A stretch of DNA of 15,253 bases, taken from positions 1 to 15,253 of the forward strand of contig DHFM01000019.1 of the NCBI GenBank assembly GCA_002400405.1, read 5' to 3'. Made by a program: the position numbers and the translations under genes. Below are positions 1 to 6,505 of the stretch, one piece after another; position 1 is the first letter of the stretch; every line of letters begins with the position of its first letter. The DNA comes from Candidatus Moranbacteria bacterium UBA4824 (lineage in GTDB: Bacteria; Patescibacteriota; Minisyncoccia; Moranbacterales; UBA2206). The notes beneath the pieces are model-generated. The model searched no databases and had not been told where the DNA came from. It saw only the letters and a list, made by a program, of their open reading frames with translations.

Positions 1-12
1 TGACATTACTAC

Positions 13-1203
13 TTATTTATGACAATTTTTAAATAGTCTTTTAAATAGTCTCATGATTTCTTGATAATATTTTTCCTCCCCGAATTTTTCTTGGGCAAAT
101 CGCGCGATTTCTGTTTCGTCAAAAACAATACCCTTTGAAATTATTTGGGAAATTTTTTCTTTAGCTTCTGTAATGTTATTACAAATAAAACCAGTTTTCC
201 CTTGGTTAACTATCTCTTTGTAAGCACCAGCATCAAGTCCAATGAAGGGTTTTCCAAGAGCAATTGATTCTAGAGCCGTAAGGCCGAAAGTTTCCGGTAA
301 GCGAGAAAAAGAAACGCAAAATTTAGCCTTTTGAATGTAGTTTTTAACTTCTTCTTTGCTTAGTTTTCCTAGATACGCAATATTTTTATCCTGAATTATT
401 TGCGTATCATCTTCGATTTCTCCAGCAATATATAATTTTATGCCATCGATCTTTTGAAATGTTTTCATCAGTTCTGGCACACCTTTGTCCGCAGAAATTC
501 TTCCAAAATAGAAGGCATAGGGAGCGCTTTTTTGGTCTTCAGACTTTTCGTCTAAAGTTGAATTAGGAATAAAATGGGGTAAATAAGCAATTTTTTCGTT
601 CTCTATGCCCCATTTTTTGAGTTTTTCGGCAACAAATTGACTTGGGACTATGAACAGGTCTATTTTATTTTTAAAGCCCAAAAGATCTTCCCAATAAGTT
701 TTCAAAACTAAAATTAGTCTTTTTGAGAGAGAATATTTTTGACTTACAAATAGAAACTTCCAATATTTTCGCCCGACATTTTCCAGAAACTCATCCTTGT
801 CAGGAGAAATCAAGTGGTAATCATGCACAGTCATAACAATTGGGATATTTCTTTTTTTTATCTCATCTAAAATTGAAAAAGAAATTTGATGGTAGATATT
901 ATGCAGATGAACAATTTCAGGATTAAACTCATTTAGGATTTTTTTGATTTTTCCCTTAGCTTCAACAGAGTAGAACATGCGACACGTTCCAATTATTTTT
1001 TGCAATAAAGTCGAATCATTCTTATTGTATCCAACATAACTTACAAAATATTTTTCCCAAGGAGAACGTTCATTTTTGGCGTTAGTCATAGAAAAAATTG
1101 CCACCTCGTTTTTTTGGGACTTGAGCAAAGAAACAACATCCAAAAAATGCCGGTCGGCTCCGCCTTTAGGATAATTATATTTATTTATTTCTAAAATTTT
1201 CAT
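13..1203 (-). CDS. Glycosyltransferase family 4 (GT-B fold)
   Basis: A 396-residue protein that probably transfers a sugar from a nucleotide-sugar donor onto a growing surface glycan at the cytoplasmic face of the membrane. What is seen: an N-terminal half with the glycine-rich acceptor loop (YPKGGADRHF, residues 11-20) and VMTVHDYHL (123-131); then the C-terminal donor half starting at YFGRISADKGVPEL (232-245); and the GT4 E-x7-E region, ETFGLTALE (304-312), followed by SIALGKPFIG. Length is normal for GT4. The start is ATG at 1201-1203. The upstream GT2 gene points the same way and the two are separated mainly by a palindromic repeat; the only Shine-Dalgarno-like stretch (AGGA) lies in that repeat, about 13 bases from the ATG. 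Sugar specificity cannot be read. The family call is firm, the exopolysaccharide role is inferred from the neighbours. Confidence 0.9.
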   Translation of the reverse strand: MKILEINKYNYPKGGADRHFLDVVSLLKSQKNEVAIFSMTNAKNERSPWEKYFVSYVGYNKNDSTLLQKIIGTCRMFYSVEAKGKIKKILNEFNPEIVHLHNIYHQISFSILDEIKKRNIPIVMTVHDYHLISPDKDEFLENVGRKYWKFLFVSQKYSLSKRLILVLKTYWEDLLGFKNKIDLFIVPSQFVAEKLKKWGIENEKIAYLPHFIPNSTLDEKSEDQKSAPYAFYFGRISADKGVPELMKTFQKIDGIKLYIAGEIEDDTQIIQDKNIAYLGKLSKEEVKNYIQKAKFCVSFSRLPETFGLTALESIALGKPFIGLDAGAYKEIVNQGKTGFICNNITEAKEKISQIISKGIVFDETEIARFAQEKFGEEKYYQEIMRLFKRLFKNCHK

Positions 1204-1211
1204 AAATTTTT

Positions 1212-1310
1212 GTCATTCCTGTACCCGCTTTCGCGAGCATAAACTCCAGCAGGAATCTAGTCTCAAGGCATTAAGTTTCTACACTAGATTCCCGTTTTCA
1301 CGGGAATGAC
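1212..1310. repeat. Palindromic repeat R1 (GTCAT...ATGAC)
   Basis: A 99-bp inverted-repeat element between the GT2 and GT4 genes. The outer ends GTCATTCCTG and CGGGAATGAC are inverted copies with one mismatch. Each half also folds on itself: ATTCCTG...CAGGAAT on the left, and ATTCCCG, loop TTTTCA, CGGGAAT on the right. ATCTAG/CTAGAT flank the centre. It looks like a two-hairpin REP/MITE-type unit. Its right part is translated as the last ten residues of the GT2 protein. Confidence 0.8.
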
Positions 1311-2076
1311 ATTTGTATTTTTGCATAAAATATTCCAAACTTTCTCGGTTATATTTCTTTTGCTCACGACTATTTTTTTCGGAAAAACTTTTTCCGCCAT
1401 AATGCCTAATTTCAATACTGCCAAAAAACCACACAGAAAAACCGGCCTGCTTGGCTCTCTGGCAAAAATCCACATCTTCAAGATACATAAAAAAGTTTTC
1501 GTCCATTTTGCCAATTTTTTCAACGACTTCTTTTTTGATTAGCATAAATCCTCCCCCAACCCAATCAACTTGTCTATCGGATGCAAATAATTTTTTGTCC
1601 AAAAAATTATAGCGGACATATCTGCCAATTGGAAATATTTTGGCCAACCAAAATGTTTCAAAAAAGTTTGATAGCTTGCTCGGATATTTTCCGAAAGATC
1701 CAAGAGGCTTGCTTTTTTCGTCGATTTGTCTAACTCCGCAGATATCAGCCGAATTTTTTTCGGCTAAGGATATGGTTTTGTCCAAAATCCCCTCTTCAAA
1801 TTTTGTGTCTGGATTGATGAGAAAAATATACTCGCCTTGCGACATTTCAAGGCCTATATTAACGGCTCTGGCAAAACCTAAATTATTTTCTTGTTCTACT
1901 AATTTAAAATTATTTCTATTTTCAATAAACTTTCTAACTTGATTTACTGTATTGTCATTAGAATTATTATCAATTACAAAAACTTGATCCGTTGAGAAAA
2001 TGTTTTTTTCTACTGATTCCAAGCAAATTCTGATATCGCGGGATGAATTGTAGGTGACTATTATTATACTTTTCAT
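1279..2076 (-). CDS. Glycosyltransferase family 2 (rhamnosyltransferase-like), repeat-derived C-terminus
   Basis: A 265-residue GT-A glycosyltransferase, probably cytoplasmic and acting in the same glycan pathway as its neighbours. The nucleotide-binding start (IIIVTYNSS, residues 4-12), VIDNNSNDNT (34-43), the NNLGFARAVNIG segment (64-75), the metal-site segment INPDTKF (87-93), and the GGGFMLI...EDVDFCQRAKQAGF acceptor/base region (174-213) are all visible and typical of the WbbL/rhamnosyltransferase branch. The ATG overlaps the stop of the upstream polymerase gene by one base (TAATG), which suggests translational coupling. The odd part is the end: residues 256-265 (CHSRENGNLV) are encoded by palindromic repeat R1. 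The insertion therefore replaced the natural C-terminus and supplied a new stop. The catalytic domain is intact, so the enzyme may still work. Confidence 0.9.
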   Translation of the reverse strand: MKSIIIVTYNSSRDIRICLESVEKNIFSTDQVFVIDNNSNDNTVNQVRKFIENRNNFKLVEQENNLGFARAVNIGLEMSQGEYIFLINPDTKFEEGILDKTISLAEKNSADICGVRQIDEKSKPLGSFGKYPSKLSNFFETFWLAKIFPIGRYVRYNFLDKKLFASDRQVDWVGGGFMLIKKEVVEKIGKMDENFFMYLEDVDFCQRAKQAGFSVWFFGSIEIRHYGGKSFSEKNSREQKKYNRESLEYFMQKYKCHSRENGNLV

Positions 2077-3518
2077 TAGTTTTGATTTAGTTTAATAGAA
2101 ATGCTAATCATTGCCATAACCAGCCAATAGAATATGGCCGTGCCGGTAAAGGAAATATAGAGAGCGAAAAACGCTCCAAATACCGCTACTATTCCGCATC
2201 CAGTCGAGATTAGCAAGATTTGTCTATTGGTAGTGCTATTTTTGAGAGCTATTAGTAGCTCTTTGGTCAGATAAAGGTGAAACATTACAAAAGGCAAAAA
2301 GCCGACAATACCCAGCTGAACCAGCAGGCTCAACATGTCATTGTGAATATTTCGCACGTCCACTAAATCCAAAAAGTTATTATGATCGAGATAAATTTTT
2401 TTTCCTAGTCCGATTCCAAGTATTGGCGCTTTCAAATATTCTTGACCGGCTGATTTCCAAGCGGTCAATCTCCAGCCGGCGGCGCTTTCCATTTCGTTTC
2501 CAGTTTGAGTGAGAGTTTGGGCGCGCTTAACCATCGAAGATACGAAAGTATTGTCGTTTATAGAATTAATTTCATTTCCAAAAAGCAGACTGATCCAAAG
2601 AAAAAAGATTAAGATAAATATGCCCAGAAAGGACAGTTTCCAAATATGACTTAGGATATTTCGGTGTTCGTCTTTTTTCATCAAAAACCAAATAGCACTG
2701 ATTGTGCAAAAAACTCCTAGCCATAAATGGCGAAACATACTGCCGAGTAGTCCGATTGTCTGCATCGCAAAAATACTTCCGGAAATCATTTTATTGCGAA
2801 AATAATCCTGAAAAGCCGAAAGGACAAAAATAATAATCAGGGAAAAAGTTATGTAATATGTATGCAAGCCAGAAAGATAGCGAAGTCCAGGGGTACCTTC
2901 AGTCCACAGACCTTTGCCTGCTAAAAATCCCCAAAAAATAAAACCAATTATCATCACACCTCCAAAAAACAATACTCGTAAAATTCGGAGAAATTCTTTT
3001 GAAGAAGAAAACATTTCTAGAAACAAAAAGTATACCAATAGGTAGGAATAATTCTTGAAAGTTCCAATCGCCAATGCCATATCTGATTGCAAAAAAATAC
3101 TTCTAATTAGAGAAAAAATTAACATCAGAAAAAATATAGCCAGCCAGATATTTTTTTTACCGCTAATATTTTGGGATATTTTTTGTTTTCTAATTTTAAT
3201 TTGCAAAAACCAAAAGGCAAAAATCATAAGCATTATTAGATCCATGGCATATATCTTGTAGACTTGCCGGCCGATTTGCAAAGGCAAAAGAGAAAATTTT
3301 TCTCCAAAAATCATAAGGGTGAGAACGACAGCCAGAATTCCTGCTCGCGGAGAATCCCAAATTACAATCGCACTACAAAAAAAGAAAGCTAAAAAAATGA
3401 AAAAATTATTGCCAAAGAAAAGATAATTTAAAGTTAGGATTGAAAAAAACACAAAAGCCACCCCGATTTTTAGATCAGTTTTGTCAAATTGGGTGACTTT
3501 TTTGAAAATGTTGTTCAT
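2076..3518 (-). CDS. O-antigen ligase / Wzy-like polysaccharide polymerase
   Basis: A polytopic membrane protein of 480 residues when started at the ATG at 3516-3518. It carries about ten or more hydrophobic segments and, in its C-terminal third, the pattern of the Wzy_C/WaaL family: WRLTAWKSAGQEYLKAPILG, then a loop with DHNNF, then HNDMLSLLVQLGIVGFLPF. Members join or polymerise lipid-linked glycan units on the outer face of the membrane. The reading frame stays open upstream to a TTG at 3570-3572, but that codon lies inside the preceding terminator and upstream of the predicted transcription start, so the ATG is preferred. It overlaps the GT2 start by one base. Polymerase and ligase cannot be told apart from sequence alone. 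The neighbouring chain-length protein and two glycosyltransferases favour exopolysaccharide or S-layer glycan assembly. Confidence 0.85.
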   Translation of the reverse strand: MNNIFKKVTQFDKTDLKIGVAFVFFSILTLNYLFFGNNFFIFLAFFFCSAIVIWDSPRAGILAVVLTLMIFGEKFSLLPLQIGRQVYKIYAMDLIMLMIFAFWFLQIKIRKQKISQNISGKKNIWLAIFFLMLIFSLIRSIFLQSDMALAIGTFKNYSYLLVYFLFLEMFSSSKEFLRILRVLFFGGVMIIGFIFWGFLAGKGLWTEGTPGLRYLSGLHTYYITFSLIIIFVLSAFQDYFRNKMISGSIFAMQTIGLLGSMFRHLWLGVFCTISAIWFLMKKDEHRNILSHIWKLSFLGIFILIFFLWISLLFGNEINSINDNTFVSSMVKRAQTLTQTGNEMESAAGWRLTAWKSAGQEYLKAPILGIGLGKKIYLDHNNFLDLVDVRNIHNDMLSLLVQLGIVGFLPFVMFHLYLTKELLIALKNSTTNRQILLISTGCGIVAVFGAFFALYISFTGTAIFYWLVMAMISISIKLNQN

Positions 3519-3543
3519 TATTTTTAGATAAAGATAACCTATA

Positions 3544-3572
3544 TTTATAGCATAAATCAGAAAAAAAAGCAA
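3544..3572 (-). promoter_or_regulatory. Candidate promoter of the polymerase-GT2-GT4 unit
   Basis: On the minus strand: TTGCTT (3567-3572), a 17-base spacer ending in TGC, then TATAAA (3544-3549). The predicted start is near 3537, about 20 bases before the ATG at 3518. The -35 overlaps the T-tract of the preceding terminator. The TGC directly before the -10 matches the other minus-strand promoters in this window. No experimental support. Confidence 0.5.
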
Positions 3573-3602
3573 GCCCCGAAGTTCAAATGAACCGCAGGGC
3601 TT
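3561..3602 (-). terminator. Rho-independent terminator after the 203-aa gene
   Basis: The minus strand reads AAGCCC, an inner GTTCA/TGAAC stem, then GGGCTT, followed by GC and eight T. This is a classical intrinsic terminator between the 203-aa gene and the polymerase gene. It separates the two transcription units and argues against a translation start at 3572. Confidence 0.8.
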
Positions 3603-3612
3603 GAGTTGTTAT

Positions 3613-3639
3613 GGCTGGAATCCCAGCCTGAGTTTTTTT
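3613..3639 (+). terminator. Short hairpin with T-tract on the plus strand
   Basis: GGCTGG, loop AATC, CCAGCC (3613-3628), followed on the plus strand by TGAG and seven T. It looks like a plus-strand terminator, but no plus-strand gene ends here. It may stop antisense transcription, or it may simply be part of the 3' untranslated region of the 203-aa gene. Confidence 0.35.
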
Positions 3640-3643
3640 GGGT

Positions 3644-4255
3644 TTATTTAATTCTGAATCCCCATGAATTGTCAGGGCGTTGGGCGAGCTCAATTAGTCC
3701 AGATAAATAGTACATTTTGTTTATAACTGACCCTGGTTTATCTATGGGTAATTCGTACTTTAAGCCCTTCCAGGTGGTAGCTAAGAGAGAAATATATTCT
3801 CCCGGGTTAGCGGCGAACACCCGCCGAATAACCAAACATCCGCCATCCACCCAGAAATACGCCTGGGCTTTGATTAAATACTTCTCGTCGCGAATTCTTT
3901 CCGTCTCAATGTTCTCTAATTTATCCCATAAGACCAATAGCGGATCAGAATAGGTTATTTTTTTAGTTTCTTCTGCGATACTGGGAAAACCCAGTGGAAA
4001 GCGAGAATCAATTGTCACCATCCGGTAAACTTGACACTGCACCGGTACGACCGCAATTTTGACTGTCGCGCAACTTAGGCAAGTCGCGCAGGCTTCCGAT
4101 CCTGACGATCCCGATGTCGACGCCGAGGCGATAGCTGACGCACTCGTTGAGGTCGCGGTGGCTTCAGCTGAGACTTCCGCTGAGACTTCCGCAGCTATCG
4201 CATAAGTAGAAAAAAATAAACAAAAAATACAAATAATAAGGGCTAATCTTTTCAT
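3644..4255 (-). CDS. Secreted protein of unknown function with Ala/Ser/Thr-rich stalk and CxxCxxC
   Basis: I do not recognise this 203-residue protein. It starts with a signal peptide (hydrophobic run to about residue 21, ending AIAA), then the duplicated AEVSAEVSAEA, then an Ala/Ser/Thr linker (31-53). A cysteine cluster C56-x2-C59-x2-C62 follows, with further cysteines at 74 and 140. Residues 65-203 look globular, with a Trp/Tyr-rich core (AYFWVDGGC, TTWKGLKYELP). EACAT at 54-58 resembles EACATGG at 63-69 of the 517-aa protein. The start is supported by a perfect AGGAGG (4261-4266) six bases before the ATG. It sits alone between two terminating structures inside the polysaccharide locus. 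Codon use is more GC-rich than in the glycan genes. An extracytoplasmic partner of glycan export or a disulfide- or metal-binding surface protein are guesses. Confidence 0.75.
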   Translation of the reverse strand: MKRLALIICIFCLFFSTYAIAAEVSAEVSAEATATSTSASAIASASTSGSSGSEACATCLSCATVKIAVVPVQCQVYRMVTIDSRFPLGFPSIAEETKKITYSDPLLVLWDKLENIETERIRDEKYLIKAQAYFWVDGGCLVIRRVFAANPGEYISLLATTWKGLKYELPIDKPGSVINKMYYLSGLIELAQRPDNSWGFRIK

Positions 4256-4360
4256 GGTAACCTCCTAATTTTTTTTTGGGTTTTTACACCCGTTATTTTT
4301 TTGATCATCGACGACGTTCGCCAATGACCAGTTTTTTTTCGAAAAGTTTTTTCGCCTCCT
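4256..4360 (-). promoter_or_regulatory. Structured 5' leader with strong ribosome binding site (203-aa gene)
   Basis: Reading the minus strand toward the gene: a purine-rich GGAGGCG (4353-4359) with no start codon near it, a hairpin CGAAAA/TTTTCG (4340-4354), a small hairpin GGGT/ACCC (4278-4291), a run of A, and then the real AGGAGG (4261-4266). The order hairpin then Shine-Dalgarno is also seen before the 517-aa gene. No known riboswitch is recognised. Confidence 0.4.
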
Positions 4361-4385
4361 TTCTTTTTTTGATTGTTTTTTTATT

Positions 4386-4473
4386 ATGTCATCCTGAACA
4401 TAGTGAAGAATCTATTAGGTAGTATAACAGGTCGTATTAAAGAGTAGATTCTTCGCTCTGCTCAGAATGACAT
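4386..4473. repeat. Palindromic repeat R2 (ATGTCATCCTGA...TCAGAATGACAT)
   Basis: An 88-bp inverted repeat. The left half has ATGTCATCCTGA, then GAAGAATCTA. The right half has TAGATTCTTC, then TCAGAATGACAT. The centre (about 4416-4444) is AT-rich. It lies in the 270-bp gap between the chain-length gene and the 203-aa gene, where it would be transcribed as a long hairpin. Same family as R1, R3 and R4. Confidence 0.8.
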
Positions 4474-4526
4474 GGATTTATTCAGTTGGTAAATAACCTT
4501 TTTAGTAATATTAGTCTACACTAGTA

Positions 4527-5234
4527 TTACTTATTATTCAATTTTTCCTTCCAATAATCACTATTAGCATCCAGAACTTCCGTTGGATAGAATTTTATTT
4601 CTTGCTCTTTTTCTTTCTTTTCAGTTTTGGCGGGATTTTTGTATATTGCCCACATAAAAATCAAAACTATTCCAATTAAGAATCCTGCCAAGCTAGCGAG
4701 AATAATTTTCGAAACAGAAGGATTTTTTTCCGTAATTGGACCGGAAAGGACTTGGATTTTGAGGTTTTGATTAGCGCCCAAAAACGTTGAATTTTTGTTG
4801 ATTAAAACATCTAAAACTCCCACGGAAATGTCATTAGCTTGACGCTCAGTATCACCAAAAACTTCTAAAGTCAAAATTCCGACAGTGGGATTTTTTTTGA
4901 TGCTGATGGTTTCTTGCCAAGTTCTCAGTTTTTCCATTTTACTTCCAGAAAAAATTCCGCCGGAAAATTTCCCTGTTGTGATTGTTTCGTCAAGAAATTT
5001 TTCACTATAAACCGCTTCAGAAAGAATACTAGACAAATAGTCAGCACTGCGAGACATTGCATAGTAGTCGATTGTCCCCTCTTGATTTTGCACAATCAAA
5101 ATGTCCGTGTTTGAACGAAAGCTTTTTTGCGTGACAATGAGAACCAAGAAAGAAATTGCGCCTAAAAACAGTCCCACTAAAATAGCAGTCGCAAGGTATT
5201 TTTTGGCTAATCTAAGTATATTTTCGAATTCCAT
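4527..5234 (-). CDS. Wzz/YveK-like polysaccharide chain-length / export regulator
   Basis: A 235-residue protein with the two-membrane-segment layout of the Wzz superfamily: a short cytoplasmic N-terminus (MEFENILRLAKKYL), TM1 at about 14-36, an extracytoplasmic middle of about 140 residues (SFRSNTDILIVQNQ..., residue 38 onward), the pre-TM2 segment GPITEKNPSVSK, TM2 at about 178-199, and a charged cytoplasmic tail (KKEKEQE). In known systems such proteins set glycan chain length or activate a tyrosine autokinase. No Walker motifs are present, so any kinase would be separate. It is preceded by promoter copy a. An AAGGA lies about 16 bases before the ATG, a poor spacing, so initiation may not depend on it. 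The superfamily call is good, the exact role is inferred from the adjacent polymerase and glycosyltransferases. Confidence 0.75.
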   Translation of the reverse strand: MEFENILRLAKKYLATAILVGLFLGAISFLVLIVTQKSFRSNTDILIVQNQEGTIDYYAMSRSADYLSSILSEAVYSEKFLDETITTGKFSGGIFSGSKMEKLRTWQETISIKKNPTVGILTLEVFGDTERQANDISVGVLDVLINKNSTFLGANQNLKIQVLSGPITEKNPSVSKIILASLAGFLIGIVLIFMWAIYKNPAKTEKKEKEQEIKFYPTEVLDANSDYWKEKLNNK

Positions 5235-5271
5235 AAATTTGTCTAATTTCCTTAATTATTCATAACGATAA

Positions 5272-5300
5272 ACACTAGCATAAAACAAATATTTTGTCAA
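5272..5300 (-). promoter_or_regulatory. Promoter copy a (chain-length gene)
   Basis: On the minus strand: TTGACA (5295-5300), exactly 17 bases of spacer ending in TGC, and TAGTGT (5272-5277). The predicted start is about 30 bases before the ATG at 5234. The -35 is perfect. The IS target duplication begins at the very next base (5301), so the insertion left the promoter intact. Confidence 0.65.
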
Positions 5301-6373
5301 ACAAATGTACAAGATGAGTACATAGGTGACACTTTTGATATTTTCATAGGAGTCAGGTATCCAAGAGCTTCATGAGGCCTTTTGAAATTGTATTCAATTA
5401 ACCATTCAGTCAATATCTGATTAAATATTTCGGGGTCAGTATGAAAATTGCCCAGATCAATGAATTCTTCTTGAAGCGTCCGATTGAAACGTTCATTATT
5501 GGGATTGTCTTTGGGTGTTCTCACTCGGGAATAGTATTGCTCGATTTTTAATCTTTTGCAAGCAAATTTAAAATACTTTTCAAACTCACCGCCATTATCA
5601 TGTCCAACTCTTGGTATTTTTCCATCTAAGAGAAAATTCAACCTAAGCAGAAAGTCTTCCCCATTTTTGGAACTTTTGTTTTTGTACATTCGAGCATAAG
5701 CCACTTTGCCGTATTTATCCACTGCGGTGAAAATATATCTTTTCAAGTTATTCCAATAAATAGTAACAGTGTCCAGACAGATAATATAGCCAGCTTTCTT
5801 TTGAAACCAATATAGCTTATCCAATTCAAGTTCTGTAATCCGTTTCTTTTTCTTGGCTCTTTTGCGTTTAAGCCTGTTTTTCTGGGTTTTAGCGGGATTG
5901 TAATACAGTTTCCAAGTTTCAATTACTTTTTGAATTTTCCAGGCGGATATTTTTTCTTTAAATTCTTCTTCGTAAATTATTGCCAGTTTTTCTTTGCCCC
6001 AGCGAATATGTTTTTTTCGGAGCTGGATAATTCTCTGTTCTTGAATCGGATCAATTTCTCTTTGTCGGACTCTTTGAGGAGCTTTGGATCTATCTTCCAA
6101 TTTGTACAGACTATACAAATTATCTTGATCAAATTCCCTAAACCATTTATAGAAAGTTTTTCTGGCTATTCCATAATGTCGAGCAGTAGCGGTGGCATTA
6201 TGGCCATCATAATAGTAAATAATCCATTCTAGCCGTAGACTGGCTTCTTTAGATAATTTAAGGATTTTGACCACTTGTCGCCAGCGGTCATATTTATTGG
6301 CCAGCTGGTAGTCATAGAAGGGAAAGCGGTGGTATATCCCAGTGGATATCAATGGAACAGTTTCGAGTTTCAT
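5297..6373 (-). CDS. DDE transposase (IS481/IS3-like integrase core)
   Basis: A 358-residue transposase. A helix-turn-helix of the ATARHYGIARKTFYKWFREF type is seen at about 61-81, a basic linker at 166-177, and an integrase catalytic core with D201 (ICLDTVT), D259 (GHDNGGEF) and E294 (NNERFNRTLQEEF), 34 residues after the second Asp. The tail PHEALGYLTPMKI is typical of the superfamily. It begins at ATG 6371-6373. A 14-codon reading frame (MNLSKLKDFAKIQS) starts at 6439 in the same frame but ends in two stops before it. The protein runs through the left terminal repeat and out of the element: its last two residues come from the target duplication and the target base next to it, and its TGA falls in the -35 box of the chain-length promoter. 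All catalytic residues are present, so it may be active. IS481 versus another IS3-related group is uncertain. Confidence 0.9.
   Translation of the reverse strand: MKLETVPLISTGIYHRFPFYDYQLANKYDRWRQVVKILKLSKEASLRLEWIIYYYDGHNATATARHYGIARKTFYKWFREFDQDNLYSLYKLEDRSKAPQRVRQREIDPIQEQRIIQLRKKHIRWGKEKLAIIYEEEFKEKISAWKIQKVIETWKLYYNPAKTQKNRLKRKRAKKKKRITELELDKLYWFQKKAGYIICLDTVTIYWNNLKRYIFTAVDKYGKVAYARMYKNKSSKNGEDFLLRLNFLLDGKIPRVGHDNGGEFEKYFKFACKRLKIEQYYSRVRTPKDNPNNERFNRTLQEEFIDLGNFHTDPEIFNQILTEWLIEYNFKRPHEALGYLTPMKISKVSPMYSSCTFV
5301..5305. repeat. Target-site duplication, left copy (ACAAA)
   Basis: ACAAA directly outside the left IS end matches ACAAA at 6469-6473 directly outside the right end. Confidence 0.75.
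5306..5333 (+). repeat. IS left terminal inverted repeat
   Basis: Twenty-eight bases beginning TGTACAAGATGAG and ending GACACT. They match the reverse complement of 6440-6468 except for two substitutions and one extra A in the right copy. Confidence 0.85.
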
Positions 6374-6439
6374 ATAGATGGATATTTAGATAAATTAACT
6401 TTGAATTTTAGCAAAATCTTTTAATTTTGATAAATTCAT

Positions 6440-6468
6440 AGTGTTACCTATGTATCTCATCTTGTGCA
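6440..6468 (-). repeat. IS right terminal inverted repeat
   Basis: Twenty-nine bases. Its reverse complement begins TGCACAAGATGAG and ends AACACT, pairing with the left end. The 66 bases between it and the transposase start would hold the transposase promoter; I see no convincing one. Confidence 0.85.
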
Positions 6469-6473
6469 ACAAA
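6469..6473. repeat. Target-site duplication, right copy (ACAAA)
   Basis: Matches the left copy at 5301-5305. Confidence 0.75.
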
Positions 6474-6505
6474 AACGACGGCTTCCGATTTGGAATACCG
6501 TCGTT
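6469..6505 (-). terminator. Rho-independent terminator of the 517-aa/304-aa operon
   Basis: The minus strand reads AACGACGG, inner TTCC, loop AAATC, GGAA, CCGTCGTT, then continues as TTTGT. The stem is about 12 bp with small bulges and a T-tract. It is about 375 bases after the stop at 6882. Before the IS arrived, the T-tract ran straight into promoter copy a. Confidence 0.7.

Larger units (their letters stand above)
5306..6468 (-). mobile_element. Complete insertion sequence, 1163 bp
   Basis: The element is bounded by TG...CA ends (TGTACAAG on the left, CTTGTGCA on the right) with imperfect terminal inverted repeats, 5306-5333 and 6440-6468, and a 5-bp duplication of ACAAA on both sides. 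It encodes one DDE transposase on the minus strand. Intact ends and an intact gene point to a recent insertion. It landed between a terminator (6469-6505) and a promoter (5272-5300), a site with little cost to the host. Confidence 0.9.

Noticed and set aside
1..24. Possible fifth palindromic repeat at the left window edge (TGACAT...ATGACA)
   Set aside because: The two short motifs are not inverted copies of each other, and too little sequence is available to judge.
3519..3572. N-terminal extension of the polymerase from TTG at 3572
   Set aside because: The extra 18 codons lie over the terminator T-tract and the predicted promoter; the ATG at 3518 fits better.
4518..4546. A fourth TAGTGT (4518-4523, minus strand) upstream of the 203-aa gene
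   Set aside because: The -10 matches copies a-c, but there is no TGC before it and the hexamer 17 bases upstream is AAAAAT, not TTGACA. It also overlaps the end of the chain-length gene. Too weak to annotate as a promoter.
6374..6439. In-frame extension of the transposase to the ATG at 6437-6439
   Set aside because: Two in-frame TAA stops separate the 14-codon frame from the transposase, so it is at most a small upstream frame.
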